Positions 1-9,781 of a DNA stretch of 26,531 bases are shown here, one piece after another. Positions within the stretch are counted from its first letter, which is position 1. Each line of letters opens with the position of its first letter. The notes beneath the pieces were generated by a model. The model saw only the letters and a program-made list of their open reading frames with translations, was not told where the DNA came from and ran no database searches. The translations under genes were made by a program, and so were the position numbers. Source of the DNA: Thoreauomyces humboldtii (taxonomy: Eukaryota > Chytridiomycota > Chytridiomycetes > Spizellomycetales > Powellomycetaceae); assembly GCA_027596035.1 (NCBI GenBank), contig JADGJA010000274.1, positions 1 through 26,531 of the forward strand. Reading direction: 5' to 3'.

Positions 1-26
1 CCCCCCCCCCCCCCCCCCCCCGGGGG
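1..26. other. Homopolymer contig edge (21 C then 5 G)
   Basis: The window opens with 21 C followed by 5 G, directly before the 3' end of the Spen gene. A matching G run closes the window. Such runs at both ends look like assembly or sequencing edge artefacts rather than biology; this is inference. Confidence 0.6.
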
Positions 27-48
27 AAGGGTTGTATCTGCCGTTTGT

Positions 49-3000
49 TCAAGCGCCGATGATGACCAGAACCATGACGTGGGCTTTCTTCTCCTTCTCC
101 AAGGCAGCTGGAGCGAACTTGGTCATGAACTCTGTCGCCTCCGGACATATGGGGATGAGGGAGACGGATGCGCCGGAGGGATCCACCAACATGCCCGCAG
201 CCGCCCGATCCCGGAAATACTGGCTGATGAACTGGAAATTCTTGGTGTCGAGGTTCGGAGCGACCTCAACGAGGGCGACCGCCCATCGCCTGTCCGCGGG
301 TGGCATCTTGGCAGATAGCTCCGAGAGGGAGGCTGTAGTGACCTTGAACCGTTGGACCATCTTCAGTGGTGTAGGTGCGAGTGGGAGGGCTGAAGTGAGG
401 GCCTGTTGGTTGCCGGAAAGGTAGGTGACGTTGACAGCGGCGTGCTTGCTTTTGAGGGCAATGTAAGCAAGGGTCGAAGGGGGCAGCATTGGAGACGGTT
501 CATCAGGGGATGAGATATCCATGTCTGGAGCCGGAGAGTGTTCCACTCGCGCGGGAGAGTTTTGCCCAGTGGTGACAGGAGTGGGTTCGGCGGTGGTATC
601 AATGTCCATAGCAGTGTCCATGTCCATGGATGCTTGGTCTTGTTCCGCCGCGGCGCCCGACTGTTGCAACGCTTGTTCCACAGACTTAACGCGAACTTGC
701 ACGAGATCCGAGTCCCTTTGACCGATGGTCGTAGGTTTGGGCTTCTGAGGAGTGGCCGGTACAGGTCGAGCCTCTACCACAAACTCCTCCATGATCTCCA
801 TCTCGTCCTCGTCGTCCTCATCGCTTTCCGACTCCTGACGCTGGTCGCCTTCGTTCTTTATTTTTGCGCGAACATCGTCGGATCCTTCCAAATCGGCCCC
901 GTCGACAGGTGGGAACCACATGACGACCTTCAACTCCTCATCGAATCCACCAATCAACTCCCCGTTCATACCGCTCACGGCTCGAGCTGCTTGCTCTGGG
1001 GTGTCGTACACAATGAACGCTTCGGGACGGGGCGCGTCCCTGATATGAAGCTGCTTGGTGACCGGACCGTAACGACTGAAGACGCGGGTTAGCTCTTCGC
1101 GAGGGATGGGATCGGTAGTGCGGATGCGGACAATGTTGGGGGTAGCAGTCGCATGGGAGATCTGAAGCGATGAGGAATTGCTTGCCATGACGGCTTGTGC
1201 TGCGTCTTTGGTCTCGAAAACCAGGAATGCCCGTGTGGGCCCATCGAGGGACTGTGCTACCACTCGAGGAGTCCCTGTGAGAAGGGTGTTGATGTCTTGC
1301 AGAGAGCCTTCTACGAGGATCGCGCCGTAAGGTTGACGCTCCCACTCAGCGGCATTAGTGGAAGCCCGGTACGAAACATTTGGGACGATCGCCCGCAAGG
1401 TCCCCGCGTCCATATCCATTTCCTCCGCTTTGAGCGCGTTTGGGAGCGAAGGTGGATTGACTGCCTCCTGGTAGGTAACAATGCTGCAGTCCAGAGGAGA
1501 CCCAAAGAACTCGAAGCCTTTGAAATCCTTTGCGACCTGCTCGGCGCTCCACTTGGGGAGACCTGTGACAGCTGCGTAACAGTCTTCCAATGATGACATA
1601 TGGAAAAGAGTAATCTCACGCGCAGGACCATTGACAGGACCGCCGAGAGCAAGCTTCTGTCTGAGAAGATCAGAGAGATTGTCATAGATCTCGCGTCCGC
1701 TCAAGCGATGACTGAAGTCCTTGAAGATGACAGCCAGAGATGTGGGCTCCGGTTTCACTGGCACTGGCGGCCCGTTACCTCCGCCGTTCAAGACAAGTGA
1801 GCGGTTCGTAAACTTCGGCGGTCCTGCATGCTCGACCGTCCGACGCGCGAGCGGGGCACTTTGCGCGTACTCGATCTTTAGGGCATCACGCTGCCCAAAC
1901 AAGTGCCTCCCGGACAAACCGTTGTATGCTCGTTTGGCTGCTTCTAGCTCCCGGTAGTTGATAAATGCCATCGACGTGCGAGGATCAAGCTTTCCTGGGA
2001 TAAGGCGGACATTCTCCAGCTCCCCGAAGGGTTCGCAAAGCGTTTGGAGTTCCGCCTCGGTGACTGCGGAAGGGACCAGAGGAAGATACAAGGAACAAGT
2101 CTCGGTATGGCCTCGACGGATTGGTGCACGAGCTTGATACGGCACAGCTTGTGGGGGGTACAATATCTCGCGAGGAACGCTTCGTTCCACAATGTGGGCT
2201 GGTTTGATTACCTCGCCGGAGGCAGTGGTCACGGCAACTCTGGCCCCGATACCCCAAAGTTCAAAAGTCTAAAGAATATGCAAAGCGGACTCATGAATAT
2301 ACTGTCTGCCACTTCACCGGTGCCGGGATGGTTGGTTTGGCAAAACTCCGTGACCATGATTGGTGGACATGCTCTTGCTGTTCCCATCCCGTGCTTCAAA
2401 ATCAAAACCTTCACTAGAGAAACACATACCCTGGCAAGGTTCCTGGCATTGTTGGCGTCGGGAGCTCGCTCAAATTCAACGATGGCAGTCGGTGCATTAT
2501 GATCTCTGCGAATGTCGAGGACTCTTCCAAACCGTTGGAACTCAGTCAACAGGCTCTCTGTGGAAACTCCCGCTGGCAGTCCAGAAACCTGCAAATAGCC
2601 ACGTGGAATGGTGATCGGAACTGCTGAGGAGAGATGCAAGAAAATGCGTGGAGAAAGGCACAAGGTTAGATAACTCGATTTGACGTCAATTTGGCAGGGT
2701 ATGGCATCAGCCCCAGGGACGTCTTGAAAACCAGACCAGACGTGACAAAAAGCTGCAGGGAGGAACGAACCTTGTACACCAGTGAAGTTTTCTGGTTCAT
2801 CAGGATCCGGGAGGTCAGCAAACCTACTATTAATCCTGACGGATACCCGGGATCCATGAATAAGATTGTCGGCCTTCATGGCCTTCGAAGCGGCAGCCTT
2901 CGTGGCAAACGCAAGGAAACCTGAAGCTCGGCCTTTTCTGAGTGGCAGCATCTTGATCTCAACGATACGTCCATAGTGACCAAACGCCTCTTGCACTTCT

Positions 3001-4118
3001 CGTTCGGTAGTTTCAAGTGGCATGTCTCCAATCCAGAGATGCCGGGTGTGAAGTCCACCGTCGGGAACCAGTCCTGGCGGTGCGGGGTCGCCGCCGCCCC
3101 GTCTTGACGTATCAGTCGGTGACCGGCGCCGAGAGTCCCTGTCGCGGCTGTCGCGGCGACTGTCTCGTCGACGAGAGGCATAGTAAGAGTCATCGGAATC
3201 GGAGTCGCTCCTGTTTCCCCTTCCAGACCGTCGTCGATTGTTATCACGACGGTTCGGGCTGCGGCTCCTGTCTCTGTACCTGTCCCGACTATCGCTGCGA
3301 TCCCGATCCCGTCGACGGTTCATATAACTATCGTTGCCACGTCCACGATCGTCACGAGCAGCGGATGAAGTTGGAAGCATGGGACGTGCAGCACCTGTTG
3401 CACCCTCTTGCGGAGCACCTATTGGCATGGTGGGAGTAGGAAGCGTACCAGCACCCGGCAATGCAACGTTTCCTAAAGGAATTTGCGGGCTGGGAACGCC
3501 TGCACCTGGAACGCCACCCGGGATCAAAGCAGCCAAAAGTCGAGCAAGCTGCTGCTGTTGTTGCTGTTGCTGCTGCTGCTGCAATTGCTGCAGCTGGAGT
3601 AGCTGGGCCTGCTGGAGGGGAGTAAGGCTTGCAAGGTTGAAGGCACCTGGAACTGCTGGGTTAACAGTTTGCGGCAAAAGGCTTGCAAGCTGTGCGAAGG
3701 GTGTGGTAGCCGCCGGGGCGCTGGCTTGAGCATATGGGAGCTGTGCAGGTGGTTGAGTTTGCGTCTGGGGAAACGATGCGGCTGCTGGCTTGGGGAGAAG
3801 CTGCTGCTGCTGCTGCTGCAGTTGTTGGAGCATTGCTTGCAAAGAGTTGGTGGCTGCCGGTACTGCGGCCGGCAAAGCGGACGGCAAGGCTGCTGTTTGT
3901 CCAATGCCACCCTGAGGCGGAATGCCATACTGCTGGTGCTGGGTTTGCGGCTGCTGTTGTTGACCCCACACCTGCTGCTGAAGAGATTGCTGGTCAAGGG
4001 ATTGGGGAAGATGGACGTTCGTTCGAGGCTGTGGCCGATTGTGATCGTACGGGAGCGGATGCTGCTGTTGCTGGGAGTGGTTGTTGCTCTGCTGGTGCTG
4101 CCAGCCGTTGGACGACAT
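49..4118 (-). CDS. Spen-family RNA-binding protein with RRMs and a C-terminal SPOC domain
   Basis: Predicted nuclear RNA-binding regulator of the Spen (split ends) family, whose SPOC domain recruits transcription or RNA-processing partners. Model: exons 4118-2771, 2623-2430 and 2268-49, giving 1253 aa. The N-terminus is rich in Gln/Pro with poly-Q tracts. An RS/RD-rich stretch at about residues 255-335 is followed by RRM1 at about 359-430 (HLWIGDMP as RNP2), RRM2 at about 457-528 (YLQVSGLP), RRM3 at about 572-651 (SLYLPLVP, MAFINY) and a weaker RRM at about 892-970. An acidic linker precedes the SPOC domain at about 1113-1253, which ends in HVMVLVIIGA right at the stop. Intron 1 (2770-2624, donor GTTCGT, branch CTAAC) interrupts the RRM1-RRM2 linker. 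Intron 2 (2429-2269, GTATGT) lies inside RRM2, and splicing it restores the strand TFELWGIGARVAV. The gene is divergent from SEN54. The family call is firm; the exact target is unknown. Confidence 0.88.
2624..2770 (-). other. Stop-free 147-nt intron with tandem CAGCAG acceptor (Spen intron 1)
   Basis: The intron runs from donor GTTCGT to acceptor CTCAG, with branch-like TCTAAC about 40 nt upstream of the acceptor. It is 147 nt, divisible by three, and has no in-frame stop, so retention would add 49 residues between RRM1 and RRM2. The acceptor is CAG|CAG, so shifting to the second AG would drop one codon. The intronic peptide does not resemble an RRM, which favours splicing. Confidence 0.7.
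3541..3592 (-). repeat. CAG/CAA-type poly-glutamine tract in the Spen gene
   Basis: CTG/TTG triplets on the plus strand encode a run of about 11 Gln followed by LARLLAAL in the Spen N-terminus. A second, shorter poly-Q run is encoded near 3800-3825. Mixed CAG and CAA codons are visible, so this is not a pure microsatellite. Confidence 0.85.
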
Positions 4119-4303
4119 TGCGACGTACTTCTGCTATTCGTTGCTTTCGTTGGGAGAGATCTCGCTCGGGAAAATGGGCCCTGGCGTGGAAACCGGCGAA
4201 AAGTAAATCACGCGTTCGGGGCGGCCTCTTCTCACTTGGGAAAAGATCGTCGACCCCCTTTCGCACAACGACGAACCGACCGCGACGTGCCGTTTGCGCC
4301 GAG
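4119..4303. promoter_or_regulatory. Compact divergent intergenic region between Spen and SEN54
   Basis: Only 185 bp separate the two outward-facing start codons, so this interval must hold both core promoters or overlapping 5' leaders. No clear TATA box is visible. It contains GC-rich stretches around 4175-4225. Shared regulation is inferred from geometry only. Confidence 0.6.
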
Positions 4304-5694
4304 ATGGCAGATGCTGATAACGTGGAAGCAGAGGATGCAGACTACAGGTGGCTCCTGTCGGGTGGCAGAACGCAAGTAAACTCTTGGAGGGGAAGACATG
4401 TGATAGAACCATCCATGTTGACGCACCTTCTAGGCAACCTCAGCTCGTTCGTGGCACCAAACACTTTGGACCGGATGGTTCAGCGGAACAGCAAACTGCA
4501 CTGGACGACTCCCGCGACGCCTTGAGGCAGATTCTCCTGGAAGAGCGGACCAGCATGTGGGGCAAACTCGTCGATCGCTTAACGAGAAGAACCACGCACT
4601 TGGCTGACGCGTGGTTGGGCTGAACTTTCCAGTCGGACGCTGAGCGAAGGAGTGTGGCTTTCGGATCGCTGTCTCACCCGTGTGTCGGTTGCGAAAGGCA
4701 ATCAGTACCAGTTCATCGGGTCCAGCATCAACGGGCAGAAGTATCTCAATGCGGAAGAGACCTTGTTCATGGTGGAACGGAATTCTCTATTGTTGACGCA
4801 CCTTGGAGGACTGGTCTCGGTTCAACATGCGTTCGATCTGATCATGGGAGATAGTACCGAGCACATCGACGTTGATACCTACCTAGTAAGACAGTAATGT
4901 CTCGGTTTTCGCTGCTGGCTCTGACATGTAGACTGAGACACGTGACTACAGGTATATGTGTATCTGAAAAGACTAGGGTACATCGTCTTTCGACCGGAAA
5001 CTCGACCAAAGGCACCGCTACCCAAAGCGGGGAAAGATTCTCCACGCTCCTCCGCCGCACTGGGCAACCAATATTCTGGCGCCGTTCGTCGTCTGCGTTT
5101 CTTTCCGATGATCAAACATGCCTTTATTGCCGTCATTGCATCTATTGCACGTCTCTTCACTTTCACGGGCTGGTTCTCGAGATTGTCCTCTTCTTGGCCC
5201 ATCTGCGATGTGGCAGGTTACGGATCTTCGGGTAAGCAGCTTTCTCGCAACATGCTTCGCCAAGTAGTCACTGTCTCATCTTCAAATCAGCCGATATATT
5301 CCGCAGGCTACGCATCATACCGCGGTTGTCTCCGACCCTCAAGGGTTCGGCGAAGGAAGCCAAAGGACAGCTCTCTCGACCTGCGTTGCGTCCGCTTCGA
5401 GCCTTTGACGTCTACAAACCCCACCCGCATTTCCGCAAAAGCGAACGAGAAGCGCCGGACTTTTGTGTCATAACGCAAAGGTGCGTTACTCCGGGAAGAG
5501 TCAAAACCCTGTGCGCTTTGAGGTCTGACTTTATGATCCTGCTTCGTAGAGTTGCTGATCCCGTCCCGGACCTTCACACGTTCCGAACCATGCTTGCCTA
5601 TGCGGAGGCAGAAACTGTTCAGATCAAGCTGGCACTCGTCGATGCTGGCAATGTGTCGTTTCTTGCTTTTTCGGAACCGAAGGACCTTCTGTAG
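4304..5694 (+). CDS. SEN54: tRNA-splicing endonuclease subunit Sen54
   Basis: Structural subunit of the heterotetrameric endonuclease (Sen2/Sen34/Sen54/Sen15) that excises pre-tRNA introns. Model: exons 4304-4375, 4444-4556, 4633-4885, 4952-5231, 5291-5480 and 5550-5694, giving 350 aa. The N-terminal Sen54 domain (about residues 28-120) shows LVRGTKHFGPDG, the helix LDDSRDALRQILLEER, GNQYQFIG and the hallmark AEETLFMVERNSLLL. The next block has YVYLKRLGYIVFRPE. The C-terminal domain has IFRRLRIIPR and AFDVYKPHPHFRKSE followed by PDFCVI. Introns are 59-76 nt. Donors are GTAAAC, GTGGGG (the weakest), GTAAGA, GTAAGC and GTGCGT, and every join restores the family frame. The last intron (5481-5549) is 69 nt and stop-free. 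The start is the first ATG of exon 1 (context GCCGAGATGG). Confidence 0.9.
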
Positions 5695-6177
5695 CGAAAC
5701 GGACAGCATGTTACCAGTTTCTTATGGAACACTGCTATTCGATCCCAGCGGTCTGCCTCTTTTGCTGTCACTTCCTTACCTCGAGGCAGATCCGTGATAT
5801 CAGCTCGCGACCTCAGCGCACATAAGCCGTCACCTTACTAAAGAAGCACACTTCTTCATGATCGGACCCAATGATCCTCACGCTAGGGAACAGTATCGCT
5901 GTGGCGGAGAATATACGTCACCGAGTTGGCAAGACACCTGTCGGGAACCCAATCTTACGATACCGGGGTAGGTACAGATAGTACCTGTTGGCGTACATTG
6001 AGGGCGGTTGTTCAGTCGGGAGCTTGAGCGTACACCGCTCGTTGTTGGCATTCAGACCAACGCCCGTACGCAGTTCAAGCATGAGTGTAACAAAAAAATG
6101 AAAATGAATTTACATGTATCCCATCATATTTATGTATCTACAGCCTCCACATCTAGGAGAGTCGAGTCCTTTTCCTT
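5695..6177. other. Intergenic region between convergent SEN54 and secreted-protein genes
   Basis: These 483 bp separate two converging 3' ends. I see no conserved reading frame and no RNA gene. The right part (about 6085-6130) is AT-rich, as expected for 3' untranslated sequence and polyadenylation signals of the minus-strand gene. Confidence 0.6.
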
Positions 6178-6945
6178 TCAAGCGGCGACGTTGCCGCAAG
6201 TACCGCTAGTCGGCAGGATGTTGCACGCGTGACCATCGTCGGCACACTGCAGGTGGTTCGTCCACCGAGCGATGACGTTCCCCGCTCCGTTCTTGAGCGT
6301 CACGTGCTCGACGTTGACCCTCCCGTCGTACTCGTTTCCGCTTCCGTCGGCGGGACCGCCGGAGAAGGTAATGGAAGCCTCGGGTCCGGGTCCGCAGGGG
6401 AGCGTCCAGGGGTCGTGCTTCTTCTCCGCGTCGCGACCCTGCCTCTCCACGTGCTTGTTGTAGTCCGAGAGGTAGTTGCAGTACAGGTCCTCGGTGTCGG
6501 TCGCCGCGTCGTAGGTGTTGAGTTGGAAGGAGAGGGATGCGACCGTCTTGTTCTCGTACTGCTTGTAGTTGAAGTAGTTGTCGAAGGGGAGGTTGGGGGG
6601 TGCCCAGAACTTGAAGCAAGGTCCGGGGAGTCCGATGTCGGATTGTGGAGGCGCGGGCTCGTTCACGACGGGAGCGAAGGTAGTGGTGGGTGCGGGTTCG
6701 TTCACGACGGTGAGGGCGGGCTCGTTCACGACGACGGGAGCGAAGGTGGTGGTGGGCGCGGGTTCGTTCACGACGGTGGGCGCGGGCTCGTTCACGACGG
6801 GAGCGAAGGTGGTGGGTGCAGGCTCGTTCACGACGGTGGGTGCGGGCTCGTTCACGACGGAAGCGAAGGGGGTGGTGGGTGTGATGGGAGCGGAGGCGGC
6901 GCCGAGGGCGAGGATGGAGACGGCGAGAAGGGAGGAAGCGAGCAT
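6178..6945 (-). CDS. Small secreted protein with nested VVNEPAPT repeats and a six-cysteine C-terminal domain
   Basis: Single-exon gene, 255 aa. A signal peptide is evident (MLASSLLAVSILALGAASA, probable cleavage after residue 19). Residues 30-100 are seven copies of the octapeptide VVNEPAPT or close variants, ordered in pairs separated by TFAP or TTFAP, giving a higher-order unit of 20-22 residues. The rest (about 101-255) has six cysteines (starting with GPCFKFW, then YCNY, PCGPG, QCADD, ACN and TCG) and an N-glycosylation sequon (NKT). The odd spacing and even Cys number suggest disulfides in an extracellular domain. An upstream in-frame ATG at 7035 would add residues before the signal peptide, so the ATG at 6945 is preferred. 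I do not recognise the family. A cell-surface or secreted role is inferred from the signal peptide. Confidence 0.8.
   Translation of the reverse strand: MLASSLLAVSILALGAASAPITPTTPFASVVNEPAPTVVNEPAPTTFAPVVNEPAPTVVNEPAPTTTFAPVVVNEPALTVVNEPAPTTTFAPVVNEPAPPQSDIGLPGPCFKFWAPPNLPFDNYFNYKQYENKTVASLSFQLNTYDAATDTEDLYCNYLSDYNKHVERQGRDAEKKHDPWTLPCGPGPEASITFSGGPADGSGNEYDGRVNVEHVTLKNGAGNVIARWTNHLQCADDGHACNILPTSGTCGNVAA
6646..6858 (-). repeat. Intragenic tandem repeat (24-nt units in 60-66-nt super-units)
   Basis: Seven near-identical copies of a 24-nt unit encode VVNEPAPT. They are grouped as pairs plus a TFAP spacer, giving three larger units of 60, 63 and 66 nt and a final partial one. One copy reads NEPALT. 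Three reading frames, including antisense ones, stay open here because of the repeat. Confidence 0.9.
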
Positions 6946-7041
6946 TTTGGAAGTTTGTTTGGGAGAGGCGTGGGTGTTATGTATGTATGTGGTTGGTGAG
7001 CTTGATGAAATGTAGTGAGGGGAACCGCGATGCATCTACTT

Positions 7042-7048
7042 TTTATAT
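7042..7048 (-). promoter_or_regulatory. Probable TATA box of the secreted-protein gene
   Basis: The minus strand reads CCATATAAAAAG about 100 nt upstream of the ATG at 6945. Position and sequence fit a fungal TATA element, which is more typical of regulated genes than of housekeeping genes. Confidence 0.5.
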
Positions 7049-7463
7049 GGCAGCCCGATCCATTGTAAGGCTATGCCTAATGGTCCTTCTTCAGCACTGG
7101 TGGGATGGCTATGCTCGTGTGGTTAGTCCGATGACGAGCATGTCCCCGCGCATAGCGTAGCATGTAGTACGGCGCTGAGGTTCTGCTGGCCGGCCGGGCG
7201 GTGCTGCCGAGCGGCAGAGCAGAGAAAGAGTAGCTGTCGATACTGCCGCACTCCAACCCTCCAACCTCAGCCTGCCTCTGGGCCTGCCTCAGCCTGGAGG
7301 TGCGGTGCCCGCGCACACCCACACCGGTCGTACATGTAATGTAGCCTCAGAGGCCTCAGCTCCCCTCGGCCGATTGTTGTCGGTTCATAAAGCCCATGAA
7401 GTTGCCAAAGCAATTGGTTGCAACTTGGCAAAGTAACTGGTGCAAGTGGCCACCAGCGCACTA

Positions 7464-7520
7464 CCGTAAAACACAGGACCCTGATCCTCGAGCGTCATGT
7501 CAGGACCCTGTGTTTCACGG
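7464..7520. repeat. Imperfect inverted repeat, 21-nt arms
   Basis: The left arm 7464-7484 and right arm 7500-7520 are complementary at 18 of 21 positions, around a 15-nt spacer. Both arms also share the direct ten-mer CAGGACCCTG. It could be a hairpin or the relic of a small inverted-repeat element; no flanking target duplication is evident. Confidence 0.6.
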
Positions 7521-8421
7521 TTCTGTACGTCCTGTACGTCTAAACAATTCGGCGGTCCGAGGGCGGTGTTTGTAGCTCGCACGAAGCGCTACCCCCGCCG
7601 GAAACGTGTACAGTAGTGTTTATGTGATGTACAGTCTCACGGCTGCGTTAATTTCATATGGGTTCCATGACATCACAATCCAGTGTCTGATATACTGGAG
7701 GGCCACGATCTGTCCATCTGCCAACCGAACATTGCATAAACGGATCTGTCCGCCTGAGATTTCAGCCTACACTTCACACGCACAGGCTTTCGGTCTTCAC
7801 ACTGGTGACCATGAACTGGTTAGAGTTCACATGTGATCACAGACTTCTTTGAAAGTTCATGTTCGGAACGCAACGCACGTCACTGCCGGCTTTGTGCGTA
7901 TGCCATTCGACCCACATACGTTGTAATTGGACCGCCGACGAGCCGGGTACATCTTGTACCGCATCGAGGTTCAGAGGCCAAGCATCGCCATCCGAGAACC
8001 GTAGCGAGATACCACGTATGACGGCAGTTGAGCAACAAAAAAGAGGTCTAAATCAGAATGTCGTGGTCAAGACTCGTCAAAAATGTATTTCCTGTGAGCA
8101 AAGTGCTTCCGGCAGTCTACAGCTTCCTCGTGTTGCATTGCCGTGATTCCCTCTCTCTAGCTCTCCCTCCGTTGTTTCTCTCGTCCAACATGTGCGTCCT
8201 CCTCCATGACAGTCATCTCCACTGCCTTCGTCGTCGCGTTGGCCCGGTGAATATGCTGGGTTGGGTATATATTCGAAGTCACTGGGACCCCAAGCGCGTC
8301 CCCAGAATGACAGGCGTTGATCCTCGATCGTCACCACGTTCTTGAGAAGGACGGAGGAAAGCAAATCGCTCGGGGCAGCAAGTATGACCGGTAGTAAGGA
8401 CCTTGGCCGGCATCCTCGTTC

Positions 8422-9320
8422 TTACAGTCCGGAGGGCCGCCACGCAGGTTTCGCTTTCCCGTCTTCCCAGGCTCCTGCGAAAAGGAAACACGACGTTAAC
8501 GATCAACGACCGATTCTCACAATAAAGACGTTTGTCTCGGACCCGCAACCTACTTGGTCCGCTGGCCTCCCACATCAACGTCCTCTCCAGGATCCTCTTC
8601 GCCTCCGACTCGTTCTCCTCGACAGGCGCAGCACCCTGAGCATCGGGCGGCAACCTGGTCTTCAACTCCTGCGCTCGACCGTCCATCTGCATGAGTATGT
8701 CGGCGATGAGCTTGTCGTGCTCCTCCATCTGAGCTTCGAGAGTGTCGACGAGTTCCGCGACGGCCGACTGATCGAGGTAGTTTACGGGATCGGCCGGTGC
8801 ACGGGAGAGGAGGAGGGCGGCGTTTTCCGTGTCGACGTCGGGTTCCAGTTTGGTACGAAGGAGCATGTGTGGGACTGGGGTTGAGATATGGGAATAGGGA
8901 GGTGAGTTCGGAGAATTTTCCCGATGAATGCTGCTTTCTCGATTTACTCACTGTAGTCCGGCGCCTGGACGATCACGGACGAAGGCGCGACGAGACTTTC
9001 ATACATCCAATCCTTCCTCACTCGTAGCTCCCCGACGAGACTTTGATACCGTGCAACAAGAACATTGAATCTACTGAGCACCTCAGGCCTGCGAATAAGA
9101 AGGGAAGAAGGGTAGGTTAGGATCTCGACCGAGTAAGCTTGCGCGAGGTAACCGCAGGAGAGGTGGGTCATGTCGCACTTTTGAGGAACATGCAGTCAGA
9201 CTACCATTGAGCCGAGTCATGCAGCTGGAGAAAGTCCTGGAGGGAGGCACTCAGGTGGACAAGACGGTTGCGGAGTGCCTCCAAGTTTACGATCCGATCG
9301 AGGTCTGGTTCTGGCTCCAT
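8422..9320 (-). CDS. MED8: Mediator complex subunit 8 (Med8)
   Basis: Head-module subunit of Mediator, the co-activator that bridges transcription factors and RNA polymerase II. Model: exons 9320-9205, 9088-8952, 8874-8554 and 8474-8422, giving 208 aa. The first exon encodes the N-terminal helix LEALRNRLVHLSASLQDFL. The first splice creates the Trp in AQWPEVLSRFNVLVARY, a typical Med8 pattern. The third exon begins with MLLRTKLEPDV, also typical, and carries the helix AVAELVDTLEAQMEEHDKLI. The short last exon ends the protein with AWRPSGL. Introns are 116, 77 and 79 nt (donors GTAGTC, GTGAGT, GTAGGT; acceptors TCGCAG, CCCCAG, TCGCAG). The ATG is the first in frame after an upstream stop. The length fits fungal Med8, and the gene is divergent from the coiled-coil locus. 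Confidence 0.87.
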
Positions 9321-9781
9321 GGCTCTGCTACGAGGAATGGAAAGAGAACGGACCCCAGAAGATCGAAGTACCGGTACTCAACAAGTCCGATCGCTCGGAC
9401 ATGATATGCGGCCCTCGATTGCCTTCGGCACCTCGCTTGTGGCGCGTATATTCCAGAGCACCCACCTAATAGACACATCCGATCCGAGTCTGATGCCAGC
9501 CCCAGTCACCATCCTTCCATCGAACATGCCAGGCGATTGGCTCGCGAAACGCCAAACTCGAAGATCTCGCTGAACAGCTCCGACAGAAGTCCGCAGATCT
9601 CGTAACTGCCCAAAACAGCGCCGAGACTGGGTGGGCCCACGCGACAAAGCTGGAGGCATGTATCAAGAGTGGGCAAGCCTACAGGACAAAGCTGGAGGGA
9701 CGTATTTAGGAACTGGAAGCGGAAAAGAGAGGTCTAGCAACCTCAGCGAACCGCAGATCAACACTCGAGGTTCGAACCACG

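Larger units (their letters stand above)
6946..8421. other. Long region without a recognisable gene
   Basis: About 1.5 kb between the start of the secreted-protein gene and the 3' end of MED8. Open frames are short (at most about 95 codons) and show no family pattern. It contains the TATA element above and an imperfect inverted repeat at 7464-7520. A nine-base tandem repeat (TGTACGTCC/T) lies near 7524-7541. The sequence is otherwise unique, and I see no tRNA. Confidence 0.6.

Noticed and set aside
3734..4525. A 263-codon plus-strand frame overlapping the Spen start and the SEN54 first exon
   Set aside because: Most of it is antisense to the Gln-rich Spen N-terminus. Only the part from 4304 to 4375 is supported, as SEN54 exon 1.
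6229..6999. A 256-codon Gly/Val-rich frame opposite the secreted protein
   Set aside because: It is the reverse reading of the tandem repeat. The minus strand has the signal peptide, the TATA box and the cysteine domain.
7606..8345. Several short plus-strand frames in the gene-free region
   Set aside because: All are under 100 codons, mutually overlapping, without family patterns or plausible splice joins.
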